A DNA stretch of 64,000 nt from Clostridia bacterium (lineage in GTDB: Bacteria > Bacillota > Clostridia > Christensenellales > Aristaeellaceae), in the NCBI GenBank assembly GCA_017447185.1, contig JAFSOC010000015.1, forward strand, positions 120,672 to 184,671. Direction: 5' to 3'. A program made the position numbers and the translations under genes. The notes under the pieces were generated by a model, which made no database searches, was not told the origin of the DNA, and worked only from the letters and a program-made list of their open reading frames with translations. Shown here one piece after another: positions 34,916-44,257 of the stretch (the first letter of the stretch is position 1; every line of letters begins with the position of its first letter).

Positions 34916-37516
34916 ATGGCTTTATCTCCCATGATGCAGCAGTATCTGCAGATTCATGATGAATATCCGGATTGCCTGCTGCTTTTCCGGCTGGGTGATT
35001 TTTATGAACTTTTCTTCGAGGACGCGAAGACCGCTTCCCGGGAGCTGGAGCTGACGCTGACGGGAAAAGACTGCGGGCTGGAGGAGCGGGCACCCATGTG
35101 CGGCGTACCGTTCCACAGCGTGAATACCTATATCGAGAAGCTGATTGCCCGGGGATACAAAGTGGCGATCTGCGAACAGATGGAAGATCCCGCACTGGCC
35201 AAAGGCCTGGTGAAACGGGATGTGGTCCGGGTGATCACCGCGGGAACGGTGACGGATCCTTCCATGCTGGATGAGAAAACCAACAATTTTCTGATGAGCA
35301 TCCTGACGGATGGCAACCATATCGGGATCGCAGCGGCGGATGTATCCACCGGCGAATTCCAGGTGGCGGAACCGGGGGCAGCCCTGCTGCGGGCTGAAAT
35401 CCAGCGGATTGCACCGACGGAGATTATCTGCAACGATCTTACGGAACTGAAGCATATCACTGGAGAACTGCCGGACATTTCCGCAGGGGAACAGAACGCC
35501 AACTGGTTCAGGCTGCACAATGCGACAGAGACCCTGTGCAGCCATTTCCACCTGCCACACCTGTCAGGGCTTGGATTGGATGAGCATCCATATGCGGCCC
35601 GCGCTGCCGGCGCGCTGATGAAATATCTTGGAGAAACACAGAAAAACAGCCTGGAGCATATCACTACCCTCCGGTTTGCGAAGAGCGGGGGACGGATGCT
35701 GCTGGACCCGAACACCCGGCGGAACCTGGAACTGACGGAAAGCCTGCGGGGAAAAGGAAAGAAAGGCACACTGCTGAGCCTGCTGGACAAGACTTGTACC
35801 GCTATGGGCGGACGGCTGCTGCGGAGCTGGGTGGAACAGCCGCTGACAGACCGGGAGGAAATCAACCGCCGGCTGGACGCGGTGGAGGAAATGACGAAAA
35901 ACCGGATGACGGGGATTACGCTGGCGGAGGAGCTGGAGGGCGTTTATGACCTGGAACGGCTGCTGAGCAAGGTCAGCTACCGAAGCCTGAACGCCAGGGA
36001 CTGCCTGGCACTGTGCGCCAGTTTCAAAAAGATTCCGGAGATCCGAAACCTGATTGCGGAACTGGAAAGCAGCGAAATGACGGCAATCCGGGAGGAGCTG
36101 GATCCCATGGAGGATCTTACGGCTCTGCTGGAGTCTGCCATTCATCCGGACGCGCCGATCCAGATTACTGAAGGCGGTATCATCCGGGATGGGTATTCCG
36201 GGATCCTGGACGAATACCGGGAAGCACAGAAAAACGGCCGTCAGTGGATTCTCGAACTGGAGGCTAAGGAACGGGATGCCACGGGAATACGGAACCTGCG
36301 GGTTCAGTACAACAAGGTTTTCGGGTACTACATTGAAGTTACCAAGAGCTTTTTGAGCCAGGTGCCGGAACGATATATCCGGAAGCAGACCCTAACCAAT
36401 GCGGAACGGTACATGACCCCCGAGCTGAAGGAAATCGAGCAGAAAATCATCGGGGCGCAGGAGCAGAGTGTCCGGCTGGAACTGCAGATCTTCAACGAGG
36501 TAAGGGACCGGATTGCTGCGGAAATTGCCCGTATACAGAACACGGCGCTGGCAGTCAAAAAGCTGGATGTATACCAGAGCCTGGGAAGAACCGCCGCGGA
36601 GAACCATTACGTAAGGCCGGAAATTGTAACAGACGGAACGCTGTGCATTACGGAAGGGCGCCATCCGGTTGTGGAACAGAGCCTGGACGGAAACAACTTT
36701 GTACCGAACGACACGCTGCTGGATGAAGATGAAAACCGGATGATGATCATCACCGGCCCGAATATGGCGGGAAAAAGCACGTATATGCGGCAGGTGGCAC
36801 TGATCTGCCTGATGGCCCAGATCGGCAGTTTCGTTCCCGCGACGGAAGCACGGCTGCCGGTATGCGACCAGATCTTTACCCGGGTAGGCGCCAGCGATGA
36901 CCTGGCCAGCGGACAGAGCACCTTCATGGTGGAGATGAGCGAAACAGCTTATATCCTCCGGAACGCGACAAAGGACAGCCTGATCATCCTGGACGAAATT
37001 GGCCGGGGGACAAGCACGTTCGACGGTCTGAGCATTGCATGGGCGGTGGTGGAATATATCTGTGACAAGGAAAAAATCGGGGCAAAGACTCTGTTTGCTA
37101 CCCATTACCATGAGCTGAGCGAACTGGAAGGCCACCTGGAAGGCATTAAGAACTACTGCATTTCCGTGAAAGAACACGGGGAAGACGTTCTGTTCATGCG
37201 GAAGATCATGCGGGGTGGAGCGGACAAAAGCTTCGGTGTTCATGTAGCCCGGCTGGCAGGGATACCGCATCCGGTCATTGTCCGGGCTCATGAGATCCAG
37301 GCAAGGCTGGAGGTCAGCGACATCAACCAGAACACCATCGGCCAGAATATCCTCGGGGAAACGGGCGGGGTGCGGATGAACGAGCAGCAGGATCTGTTCG
37401 AATATAAAAAGATGGAGATTATCCAGGAGTTGCAGGAGCTGGACGTGATGGCGCTGACTCCCATCGACGCGATGAACAGGCTGTTCCTGCTGCGGGAGAA
37501 AGCGAAAAAGGTCTGA
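34916..37516 (+). CDS. mutS: DNA mismatch repair protein MutS
   Basis: The product (866 residues) recognises mismatches. The mismatch-binding domain contains RLGDFYELFFEDA (Phe-x-Glu motif), and the ATPase has Walker A GPNMAGKST (614-622), DEIGRGTSTFDG and the FATHYHEL segment. The ATG at 34916 gives the usual MALSPMMQQY start; the 7 upstream in-frame codons overlap miaB. It is followed by mutL after 28 bases. Confidence 0.97.
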   Translation: MALSPMMQQYLQIHDEYPDCLLLFRLGDFYELFFEDAKTASRELELTLTGKDCGLEERAPMCGVPFHSVNTYIEKLIARGYKVAICEQMEDPALAKGLVKRDVVRVITAGTVTDPSMLDEKTNNFLMSILTDGNHIGIAAADVSTGEFQVAEPGAALLRAEIQRIAPTEIICNDLTELKHITGELPDISAGEQNANWFRLHNATETLCSHFHLPHLSGLGLDEHPYAARAAGALMKYLGETQKNSLEHITTLRFAKSGGRMLLDPNTRRNLELTESLRGKGKKGTLLSLLDKTCTAMGGRLLRSWVEQPLTDREEINRRLDAVEEMTKNRMTGITLAEELEGVYDLERLLSKVSYRSLNARDCLALCASFKKIPEIRNLIAELESSEMTAIREELDPMEDLTALLESAIHPDAPIQITEGGIIRDGYSGILDEYREAQKNGRQWILELEAKERDATGIRNLRVQYNKVFGYYIEVTKSFLSQVPERYIRKQTLTNAERYMTPELKEIEQKIIGAQEQSVRLELQIFNEVRDRIAAEIARIQNTALAVKKLDVYQSLGRTAAENHYVRPEIVTDGTLCITEGRHPVVEQSLDGNNFVPNDTLLDEDENRMMIITGPNMAGKSTYMRQVALICLMAQIGSFVPATEARLPVCDQIFTRVGASDDLASGQSTFMVEMSETAYILRNATKDSLIILDEIGRGTSTFDGLSIAWAVVEYICDKEKIGAKTLFATHYHELSELEGHLEGIKNYCISVKEHGEDVLFMRKIMRGGADKSFGVHVARLAGIPHPVIVRAHEIQARLEVSDINQNTIGQNILGETGGVRMNEQQDLFEYKKMEIIQELQELDVMALTPIDAMNRLFLLREKAKKV

Positions 37517-37544
37517 GGATAAAACAGAGGGAGAGACAGCGCAA

Positions 37545-39494
37545 ATGGGAAAAATCAGAATGCTGAGCGACAGCATGATCGGGAAGATCGCCGCAGGGGA
37601 AGTGGTGGAACGTCCTGTCAGTGCCATAAAAGAGCTGATTGAAAACAGCCTGGATGCAGGCGCGAGCGCGGTTACGGCTGAAATCCGGGAAGGCGGACTG
37701 GCCTATATCCGGGTGACGGACAACGGAAGCGGGATCGACGAAAGCGACCTGCGGATGGCTTTTGAGCGGCACGCCACAAGCAAGATTTCCAAGGAACCGG
37801 ATCTTTTCTCCATACAGACGCTGGGCTTCCGGGGAGAAGCGCTGGCCAGTATTGCTGCGGTTTCCCATGTAGTGATGACCACCCGGACCACCGGAAGGGA
37901 AAGCGGACTGAAGGTGACGAACGAGGGCGGAAAGATCCAGAAAATTGAAGAAGCTGCCTGCACTGTCGGTACCACCATTATCGTAACGGATCTTTTTTTC
38001 AACACGCCTGTACGGAAAGGATTCATGAAAAAGGCCGCCACGGAAGCCATGGCTGTCGGCGACCTGATGGAGCAGTTTGTGCTGAGCCGGCCGGATGTCA
38101 GCTTCCGGTATATCAATGATGGAAAAACGGTCCTGCACAGTCCGGGAGACGGACAGATGGAATCTGCGATGCTCACGGTTTTCGGCGCAAAGGCGATGAA
38201 AAACATGCGAAAAGTCGACGGGCATGCAAGAGGCGTGATCGTCAAAGGCTTTGTGGGGGTCGGAGAGAATGCGCGGGGAAACCGGGGACGGGAATATTTT
38301 TTCATCAATCACCGGATGATGCACAGTTCCGTGTTATCCGGCGCGGTGGAGACCGCATGCCGCGAAAGGGTCATGATCGGTAAATTTCCTGTCTGCGCGC
38401 TGCACCTGCAGATCGCTTATGAAGCGGTGGATGTAAATGTACACCCGAACAAGCTGGAGGTTCGTTTCCGGGACGAGCCGGAAGTCGGTGAGGCGGTAAC
38501 GACCCTCGTGCTTGAAGCACTGCAGGACAAAGATGCATTTGAAAGGCCGATCCCCCTGGTCCTGGGAGCTGAGAAGGAAAACCCGGATCCCTTCATCCCA
38601 CTGGTGAAGGTAAAGGAAGGACTGAAAAAACCGGACGCGGTACAGAAAAATGCCGAAGTTTCCATCGTTGAGAAGATTCCGCCGGTATCCTATGAAGGAG
38701 CTGTGAAAACTGAAACGGCACGTCCTGTCATGAAGGAAACAGGGATGGTTCCCTTTGTCCGGCCGGAGATTCCAAAGGAAGAAACCGTATCTGTCAAACC
38801 GGTTTCCTCCGAGCCGGTTCGTTCAGAGCCTGTCAGACCCGAACCGGTTCGTCCCGTGCTGGTTCCGGCTGTACGGGAGGAAAAGGCGGAGCAGGTGAAT
38901 ACCATTCTTCCGGAGATCCGGAAGACCATGAAAGTTTTCGGAGCACTGTTCAATACTTTTATCCTGGTTGAATATGAAGACCAGCTGCTGCTGGTGGACC
39001 AGCACGCAGTTCATGAACGGCTGCTGTTCGACCGGCTGATGAAGGAATCCGCTGAAGAACATATTGGTCAGGAAATGATTGTACCCATGGTGGTCAGCGT
39101 TTCTTCCAGAGAGCAGGCGCTGCTGGAGGAGAACCGGGAGATGCTTGAGTCCATCGGGCTGGTGATTGAGCGGTTTGGGGACCACGAAGCGGCGATCCGG
39201 ACCATTCCTGTGGTGCTGGGAGAAGCGGAGACCGGAAGCTTTATTCATGAGGTTCTGGGTGAGATTGAGGCCGCAAGGACCCTGACCATGGAAAAGAAAC
39301 GGGCTCGGATCCTGCAGTCGGCCTGCAAGCATGCCGTCAAAGGCGGAGAGGCTTTGACCGAGGACGTGCTGCGGGGAATCCTGGATGAAATGATCGAAAA
39401 GAAAGTAACACCTACCTGCCCCCACGGACGGCCGCTGGTCGTTTCCATCTCCCACCGGGAACTGGACCGGAAATTCAAGCGGATTCAGGGATGA
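37545..39494 (+). CDS. mutL: DNA mismatch repair endonuclease MutL
   Basis: The product (649 residues) has the GHKL ATPase motifs ENSLDAGAS, DNGSGID, FERHATSKI and GFRGEALASIAAVS. A variable linker carries EPVR repeats (423-437). The C-terminal dimerisation domain has DQHAVHERLLFD (485-496), equivalent to the nicking-endonuclease motif DQHA(x)2E(x)4E but with Asp in the last position, plus ACKHAV and CPHGRP (625-630). It is therefore probably an endonuclease-type MutL as in Bacillus. Confidence 0.96.
   Translation: MGKIRMLSDSMIGKIAAGEVVERPVSAIKELIENSLDAGASAVTAEIREGGLAYIRVTDNGSGIDESDLRMAFERHATSKISKEPDLFSIQTLGFRGEALASIAAVSHVVMTTRTTGRESGLKVTNEGGKIQKIEEAACTVGTTIIVTDLFFNTPVRKGFMKKAATEAMAVGDLMEQFVLSRPDVSFRYINDGKTVLHSPGDGQMESAMLTVFGAKAMKNMRKVDGHARGVIVKGFVGVGENARGNRGREYFFINHRMMHSSVLSGAVETACRERVMIGKFPVCALHLQIAYEAVDVNVHPNKLEVRFRDEPEVGEAVTTLVLEALQDKDAFERPIPLVLGAEKENPDPFIPLVKVKEGLKKPDAVQKNAEVSIVEKIPPVSYEGAVKTETARPVMKETGMVPFVRPEIPKEETVSVKPVSSEPVRSEPVRPEPVRPVLVPAVREEKAEQVNTILPEIRKTMKVFGALFNTFILVEYEDQLLLVDQHAVHERLLFDRLMKESAEEHIGQEMIVPMVVSVSSREQALLEENREMLESIGLVIERFGDHEAAIRTIPVVLGEAETGSFIHEVLGEIEAARTLTMEKKRARILQSACKHAVKGGEALTEDVLRGILDEMIEKKVTPTCPHGRPLVVSISHRELDRKFKRIQG
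38811..38855 (+). repeat. EPVR repeats in the MutL linker
   Basis: Three consecutive Glu-Pro-Val-Arg-(Ser/Pro) units encode a short, probably extended linker. The third copy differs from the first in synonymous positions, so it is not a fresh duplication. Confidence 0.8.
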
Positions 39495-39497
39495 CAA

Positions 39498-40430
39498 ATG
39501 AGTGAAAAGATAGTTTGCCGGGTGCTGACCGGGCCGACGGGGAGCGGGAAAAGTGAACTTGCCTTCCGGCTTGCCCTGGAAACCGGATGGGAAATTTTCT
39601 GTATGGACAGCATGCAGGTTTACCGGCGTATGGATATCGGAACCGCAAAACCCACGACCCGGGAACAGGAGGCCGTGCCGCATCACATGCTGGATATCTG
39701 TGAACCGGTTGATACCTACAGTGTTTCCCAATACATTACGGATGCGCTTGAAAAAGTGGAAGAACGTCACCGGGCGGGGAAAGAAGTACTGTTTGTCGGA
39801 GGAACCGGACTGTACCTGGAGGGAATGGTACACGGGATGAGCATGGGATTTCGTCCGGCGGACGAAAAACTGCGGGAGGAACTGCAAAAGCTTTCGGAGA
39901 GCCCGGAGGGCCTGCTGGAACTGGACGAAAGGCTCAGGCGTGTGGATCCCCGGACGGCAGACAAGCTTCCGATGAATGATATCCGCCGAAGGATCCGGGC
40001 GATAGAAGTAAGCGAAAGCACCGGTGTTCCGTTCTCTGCACAGGAGAAAAAGAGCGGGGGCGACAGCCGGTTCCGGTGGGTGATCGCAAGCACATCCATG
40101 GAGCGGAACATGCTGTATGACAGGATCAACCGGCGTGTGGACCGGATGATCCGGGAAGGGCTGGACGGCGAAGTGAAGAGGCTGATGCAGGAGGGCGTTC
40201 CGGAAGGGGCGCAGAGCATGCAGGCCATCGGATACAAGGAAATGATCCCATATCTCCGCGGGGAATGGACGAAGGAAAAAGCAGCGGATGAGATACGGAA
40301 AGGCACAAGGCATTACGCGAAGCGGCAGATGACATTCCTGAAACGGCTGGAAGGAATCCGTTATATCTGTCCGGATGAGGAAAAAGCACAGGCTGAATTG
40401 CTGCAATATTTCACAGAAATCGGGGAATGA
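39498..40430 (+). CDS. miaA: tRNA dimethylallyltransferase MiaA
   Basis: The product (310 residues) transfers a dimethylallyl group to A37 of tRNA, making the MiaB substrate. It has the P-loop GPTGSGKS (12-19), SMQVYRRMDIGTAKP, VGGTGLYLE and the C-terminal KRQMTFLKR region. Length is typical. It lies 3 bases after mutL and 4 bases before the ynbB-like gene. The hfq gene that commonly follows miaA is missing. Confidence 0.97.
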   Translation: MSEKIVCRVLTGPTGSGKSELAFRLALETGWEIFCMDSMQVYRRMDIGTAKPTTREQEAVPHHMLDICEPVDTYSVSQYITDALEKVEERHRAGKEVLFVGGTGLYLEGMVHGMSMGFRPADEKLREELQKLSESPEGLLELDERLRRVDPRTADKLPMNDIRRRIRAIEVSESTGVPFSAQEKKSGGDSRFRWVIASTSMERNMLYDRINRRVDRMIREGLDGEVKRLMQEGVPEGAQSMQAIGYKEMIPYLRGEWTKEKAADEIRKGTRHYAKRQMTFLKRLEGIRYICPDEEKAQAELLQYFTEIGE

Positions 40431-40434
40431 AAAC

Positions 40435-41694
40435 ATGTATGAGGAAAAGCTGGACCGGCTGATTGCGGAGGCGGAAGCCGACCTGAAGGCACGATTTAAA
40501 GAAATTGAGATCAATGAAGAAAAACGTACGCGGCAGATCCTGGATGCGTTCCGGGAGGAAGGCGTCAGTTACAGGCATTTTTCCGGAACAACCGGATACG
40601 GATATGACGATATCGGGCGGGATACCCTGGAGAGGATCTACGCGCGGGTTTTTCATACGGAAGCGGCGCTGATGCGCCCGCATATTGCCAGCGGGACTGC
40701 GGCGCTGAGCCTGACGCTTTTTGGACTCACGCGGCCGGGAGACCACATTGTGAGCGCGACAGGAATGCCGTATGACACGCTGCTCGGGGTTATCGGGATC
40801 GGACAGAAAGAAGTGCCCGGAAGCTTGAAGGAGATGAATGTTTCCTTTGACTGCGCAGAGCTGAAGGACGGAAAGATTGATCCTGAAGCCGTGGAAAAGC
40901 TGGTCCGGAAAAACACGACCCTGATCATTGCGCAGCGGAGCCGGGGCTATGCCTGGCGCCCCAGCCTGATGCCCGAAAGCTTCCGGGAGCTGGCGGAACA
41001 TATTCACAAAAACCACCCGGGCATCCGCCTGATGGTTGACAACTGCTACGGTGAATTCGTGTGCCCGGAAGAACCTACCGATTACGGCGCGGATGTGTGT
41101 GTTGGCAGCCTCATCAAAAATCCCGGCGGCGGCATCGCACCCACCGGCGGATACGTGGCGGGCAGGAAGGATGATATTGAACGGATTGCAAGCCGTCTGA
41201 CAGCTCCCGGGCTTGGACGTGAACTGGGTTCCTGTGAAGCCTCTTACCGTCCGTTCTACCAGGGACTTTTCATGGCTCCGCATACTGTGGCACAGGCGTT
41301 GAAAACCGCGATGCTGACCGCGCGTGTTTTCGAAAACCTGGGCTTCGAAACGACACCGCCGGCACTGGAAAAAAGAGCCGATATCATACAGGCCATCAAA
41401 ATGATGACTGCGGAGAGGCTGGTGACCTTCTGCCAGGGACTGCAGGCGGCCAGCCCCGTGGACAGCATGTCCTCCCCGGAACCGTGGGAAATGCCCGGAT
41501 ATGATGATCCGGTGGTCATGGCAGCCGGAACCTTTGTGGCCGGCGCCAGTATCGAACTGAGCGCGGACGGGCCGATCCGTCCTCCGTTTACGGCCTATAT
41601 GCAGGGCGGACTGACCTATACCCACGGTAAAATCGCACTGAAAGAAGTTCTGTCGCGGATGATGAACAATCAGAGCATCCATGTTGACAAATAA
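40435..41694 (+). CDS. ynbB: YnbB-type PLP-dependent enzyme (methionine gamma-lyase family, aluminium-resistance annotated)
   Basis: The product (419 residues) is a fold-type I PLP enzyme of COG4100. The PLP lysine is Lys228 in SLIKNPGGG, and HIASGTAALSLTLFG and VDNCYGEFVCPEEP fit the cofactor site. It is annotated from limited data as an aluminium-resistance or cystathionine/methionine lyase-like protein; the true substrate is unknown. The ATG at 40435 has GGGGA about 9 bases upstream; the 20 earlier in-frame codons lie in miaA. A ynbB-like gene after miaA is typical of Clostridia. Confidence 0.88.
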   Translation: MYEEKLDRLIAEAEADLKARFKEIEINEEKRTRQILDAFREEGVSYRHFSGTTGYGYDDIGRDTLERIYARVFHTEAALMRPHIASGTAALSLTLFGLTRPGDHIVSATGMPYDTLLGVIGIGQKEVPGSLKEMNVSFDCAELKDGKIDPEAVEKLVRKNTTLIIAQRSRGYAWRPSLMPESFRELAEHIHKNHPGIRLMVDNCYGEFVCPEEPTDYGADVCVGSLIKNPGGGIAPTGGYVAGRKDDIERIASRLTAPGLGRELGSCEASYRPFYQGLFMAPHTVAQALKTAMLTARVFENLGFETTPPALEKRADIIQAIKMMTAERLVTFCQGLQAASPVDSMSSPEPWEMPGYDDPVVMAAGTFVAGASIELSADGPIRPPFTAYMQGGLTYTHGKIALKEVLSRMMNNQSIHVDK

Positions 41695-41713
41695 CAGCCG
41701 GAAACATTATAAT
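41684..41713 (+). promoter_or_regulatory. Promoter for the transketolase pair
   Basis: TTGACA, 18 bases, TATAAT. The -35 box lies inside the last codons of the preceding gene. The ATG follows about 38 bases downstream with AGGAGGG before it. Confidence 0.9.
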
Positions 41714-41750
41714 TTTATAGTACGCACAAATATAGTCAGGAGGGAATGGA

Positions 41751-42563
41751 ATGGATCTTCAGGCCTTGAAAGAACAAGCCCGGCAGGTTCGCCGGGACAT
41801 TATTACCATGACATCCAAAGCGGGCGCGGGGCATCCCGGCGGATCGCTTTCCTGTACAGATGTGCTGGTGGCGCTGTACTTCGATGTCATGAACGTGAGC
41901 CCTGAGAACGAAAAGGATCCCAACCGGGACCGTTTTGTCCTCTCGAAGGGACATGCCGCTCCTGCTTTGTACGGGACGCTCTGTGAGCGCGGCTATTTCG
42001 GCAGGGAAGAGTTTGACAAATTCCGCCAGCTGCACGGCATTCTGCAGGGACATCCTGATATCAAAAAGTGCCCCGGAGTGGATGCCTCCACCGGATCCCT
42101 GGGACAGGGCATTTCCATCGCGGTCGGTATGGCGCTGGGCGCAAAACATACCGGCAACAAGTGCCATGTTTACACCGTGATCGGTGACGGCGAAAGCCAG
42201 GAAGGCCTTGTATGGGAAGCCAGCATGGCCGCTGCGCACTACAAACTGGACAACCTGACCGTCATCCTGGACCATAACGGCCTGCAGATTGACGGCTCCA
42301 ACGATGAAGTCATGAGCCTGGGCGATATCAAAGCCAAGGCAGTTGCCTTCGGATACGATGTAATTGAAGTTGTGGACGGAAATGACATGCAGCAGGTGCT
42401 GGATGCATTGAAAGCGCCGGCATGCCCCGGAAAGCCCCGCTACATTCTGCTGAACACGCTGAAGGGCAAGGGCGTCAGCTTCATGGAAGGCCAGGTCGGC
42501 TGGCACGGAAAAGCTCCGAACGCTGAACAGGCTGCTGAAGCGCTGAAGGAACTGGAGGGCTGA
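41751..42563 (+). CDS. Transketolase, N-terminal (thiamine diphosphate-binding) subunit
   Basis: The product (270 residues) corresponds to the first half of transketolase: HPGGSLSCTDVLVALYF, SKGHAAPALYGTL and the thiamine diphosphate/magnesium motif GDGESQEG (145-152) continuing to DHNGLQ. The second half is encoded by the next gene 4 bases later. Together they move two-carbon units in the non-oxidative pentose phosphate pathway. Split transketolases are frequent in Clostridia and Archaea. Own strong promoter. Confidence 0.95.
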   Translation: MDLQALKEQARQVRRDIITMTSKAGAGHPGGSLSCTDVLVALYFDVMNVSPENEKDPNRDRFVLSKGHAAPALYGTLCERGYFGREEFDKFRQLHGILQGHPDIKKCPGVDASTGSLGQGISIAVGMALGAKHTGNKCHVYTVIGDGESQEGLVWEASMAAAHYKLDNLTVILDHNGLQIDGSNDEVMSLGDIKAKAVAFGYDVIEVVDGNDMQQVLDALKAPACPGKPRYILLNTLKGKGVSFMEGQVGWHGKAPNAEQAAEALKELEG

Positions 42564-42567
42564 GAAA

Positions 42568-43485
42568 ATGGAAAAGAAAGCTGTACGTGTCGCATATGGT
42601 GAAGCCCTTGTAAAGCTTGGCGAAACCAATGAAAAAGTAGTCGTGCTGGACGCGGACCTCGCTTCCGCCACGATGACCAACGGATTCAAAAAAGCATATC
42701 CGGACCGGTTCTTTGACTGCGGCATCGCCGAAGCCAATATGGTGGATATGGCTGCCGGTATGTCCACAATGGGTCTGATTCCTTTCTGTTCCACCTTCGC
42801 CGTATTTGCCGGCCGGAACTACGACCAGATCCGCAACGGCGTCTGTTATCCGAAATTCAATGTTAAGTTCGGCTTCAGCCACGCAGGCATTACTCTGGGT
42901 GAAGACGGCGGCAGCCACCAGGCGATTGAAGATCTGGCCCTGATGCGCGTCCTTCCCAACATGATCGTCTTTGTTCCTTCCGACGCAAACGAGTGTTACC
43001 AGTGCGTGGAAGCGGCAGCAAAGATTGAAGGCCCGGTATATATCCGGACCGCGCGACTGGCGACTCCTGTGTACGATCCGAGACCTTTCACTGTCGGGAA
43101 GGGCACCGTGATTAAGGACGGATCGGACTGTGTTATCTTTACTTGCGGCATCATGCTGGAGCATACGTTGGAAGCCGCGGATATCCTTGCGCAGAAGGGA
43201 ATCAATGCAGCACTGGTTTCCTTCCATACGCTGAAGCCCTTTGATGAACAGCTTTGCCGTGAATATGCGGCCAAGTGCAAGAAGGTCTTCACGGTGGAAG
43301 AACATTCCGTGATCGGCGGTCTCGGAGATACCGTTGCACCGCTGATGATTGGCAACGGCGTTGAAACGTTCAAAAAGATCGGCATCAACGACGTATTCGG
43401 CCAGAGCGGAAAACCGGCTGACCTGCTTGTGGAATACGGACTGACCGGGCCGCAGATCGCGGACAACATCCTGAGCAGCCTGTAA
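42568..43485 (+). CDS. Transketolase, C-terminal subunit
   Basis: The product (305 residues) contains the pyrimidine-binding domain (DCGIAEANMVDMAAGMS, PFCSTFAVFAGRNYDQIRN, GEDGGSHQAIEDLA) and the C-terminal domain (FTVEEHSVIGGLGD). It is the obligate partner of the preceding subunit. A strong terminator follows, so the two genes form a closed unit. Confidence 0.95.
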   Translation: MEKKAVRVAYGEALVKLGETNEKVVVLDADLASATMTNGFKKAYPDRFFDCGIAEANMVDMAAGMSTMGLIPFCSTFAVFAGRNYDQIRNGVCYPKFNVKFGFSHAGITLGEDGGSHQAIEDLALMRVLPNMIVFVPSDANECYQCVEAAAKIEGPVYIRTARLATPVYDPRPFTVGKGTVIKDGSDCVIFTCGIMLEHTLEAADILAQKGINAALVSFHTLKPFDEQLCREYAAKCKKVFTVEEHSVIGGLGDTVAPLMIGNGVETFKKIGINDVFGQSGKPADLLVEYGLTGPQIADNILSSL

Positions 43486-43504
43486 GGAATGAATGGCCAC
43501 AAAG

Positions 43505-43538
43505 TCCCTTCCCGTTTAAGGAGCGGGAAGGGATTTTT
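43505..43538 (+). terminator. Rho-independent terminator after the transketolase genes
   Basis: A 10-bp stem TCCCTTCCCG / CGGGAAGGGA with a 9-base loop, followed by TTTTT. It ends only 18 bases before the next ATG, so the next gene needs read-through or an unseen promoter. Confidence 0.88.
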
Positions 43539-43556
43539 CAAAGGGAGGAAGAGAAT

Positions 43557-44183
43557 ATGTCTGAAATCGGTGAAAACCTGAAGAGCTTTCTGAAAAAAGG
43601 TATCGAGGTAATCGGAAACAAGGCCAGTGACCTGGCCTCCAATGCAAAACAAAAGGTAGGGGAATACAACCTGGCCAACGAGAAGAAGGATCTTTTCAGT
43701 GCGATCGGAAGCAAAATATACGATAACTACCTGAACGGCGATACCGTTCCGGAAGGCCTGGAAGAAGAACTGACTCGGATTACCGAAATTGACCAGGAAC
43801 TCGAAGCCATCCGGGCTGAAAAAGAGAAAGCCGGGGAGTCTGCAGAGGGTGATGCCGGAGAACCCGGTGAACGGGTGCAGACAGAGGAAGAAGTTTCCGC
43901 AGAGGAACCTGCTGCCGCTGAGTATGCCGCGAAGGACGATTCGGATGTACCCGTCATTGAAATCGAAGAAGAAGCTGAAAAGGATAAGGTCGGAGAGTGC
44001 CCGCTGAGTTCGGCGATCAATGATCTTTTCGAGAACACGCCCCCGGTGGACAAAATGGTTGACAAGGTCAACAGTTCCCTGGATGATCTGGGAGAGAATC
44101 TGCGGAAGTTCTCCTCCGATTTTGACAAGAAGCTGAAAGATTTTTCCGATCAGATGATGGGAAAGGACGACAGCGATAAGTAG
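43557..44183 (+). CDS. Uncharacterised acidic helical protein
   Basis: I do not recognise this 208-residue protein. Residues 1-45 are amphipathic and Lys rich (NLKSFLKKGIEVIGNKASD). Residues 65-150 are very acidic, rich in Glu, Ala and Asp, and probably disordered. The last 45 residues have heptad-like spacing (SSLDDLGENLRKFSSDFDKKL), suggesting a coiled coil. There is no signal peptide or membrane segment. The ribosome-binding site AGGGAGGA is strong. The gene has no clear promoter after the terminator just upstream. A scaffold or envelope-adaptor role is conceivable but unsupported. Confidence 0.65.
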   Translation: MSEIGENLKSFLKKGIEVIGNKASDLASNAKQKVGEYNLANEKKDLFSAIGSKIYDNYLNGDTVPEGLEEELTRITEIDQELEAIRAEKEKAGESAEGDAGEPGERVQTEEEVSAEEPAAAEYAAKDDSDVPVIEIEEEAEKDKVGECPLSSAINDLFENTPPVDKMVDKVNSSLDDLGENLRKFSSDFDKKLKDFSDQMMGKDDSDK

Positions 44184-44195
44184 GAATGACTGAAA

Positions 44196-44218
44196 CCGTT
44201 ATGAGAGAAGCATAACGG
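44196..44218 (+). other. Hairpin without T-run between two unknown genes
   Basis: Perfect 8-bp stem CCGTTATG / CATAACGG with a 7-base loop. No poly-T follows, so it is not a standard terminator; it could be an mRNA processing or stability element, or an operator. Confidence 0.5.
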
Positions 44219-44257
44219 CTGACGAATCCGAGACATCTGTCATCAGGAGGAACCCGG

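Noticed and set aside
41751-43485. Transketolase halves as a single gene broken by a mutation
   Set aside because: Each half has its own start and ribosome-binding site, normal subunit length and complete domains, matching the split form known in Clostridia.
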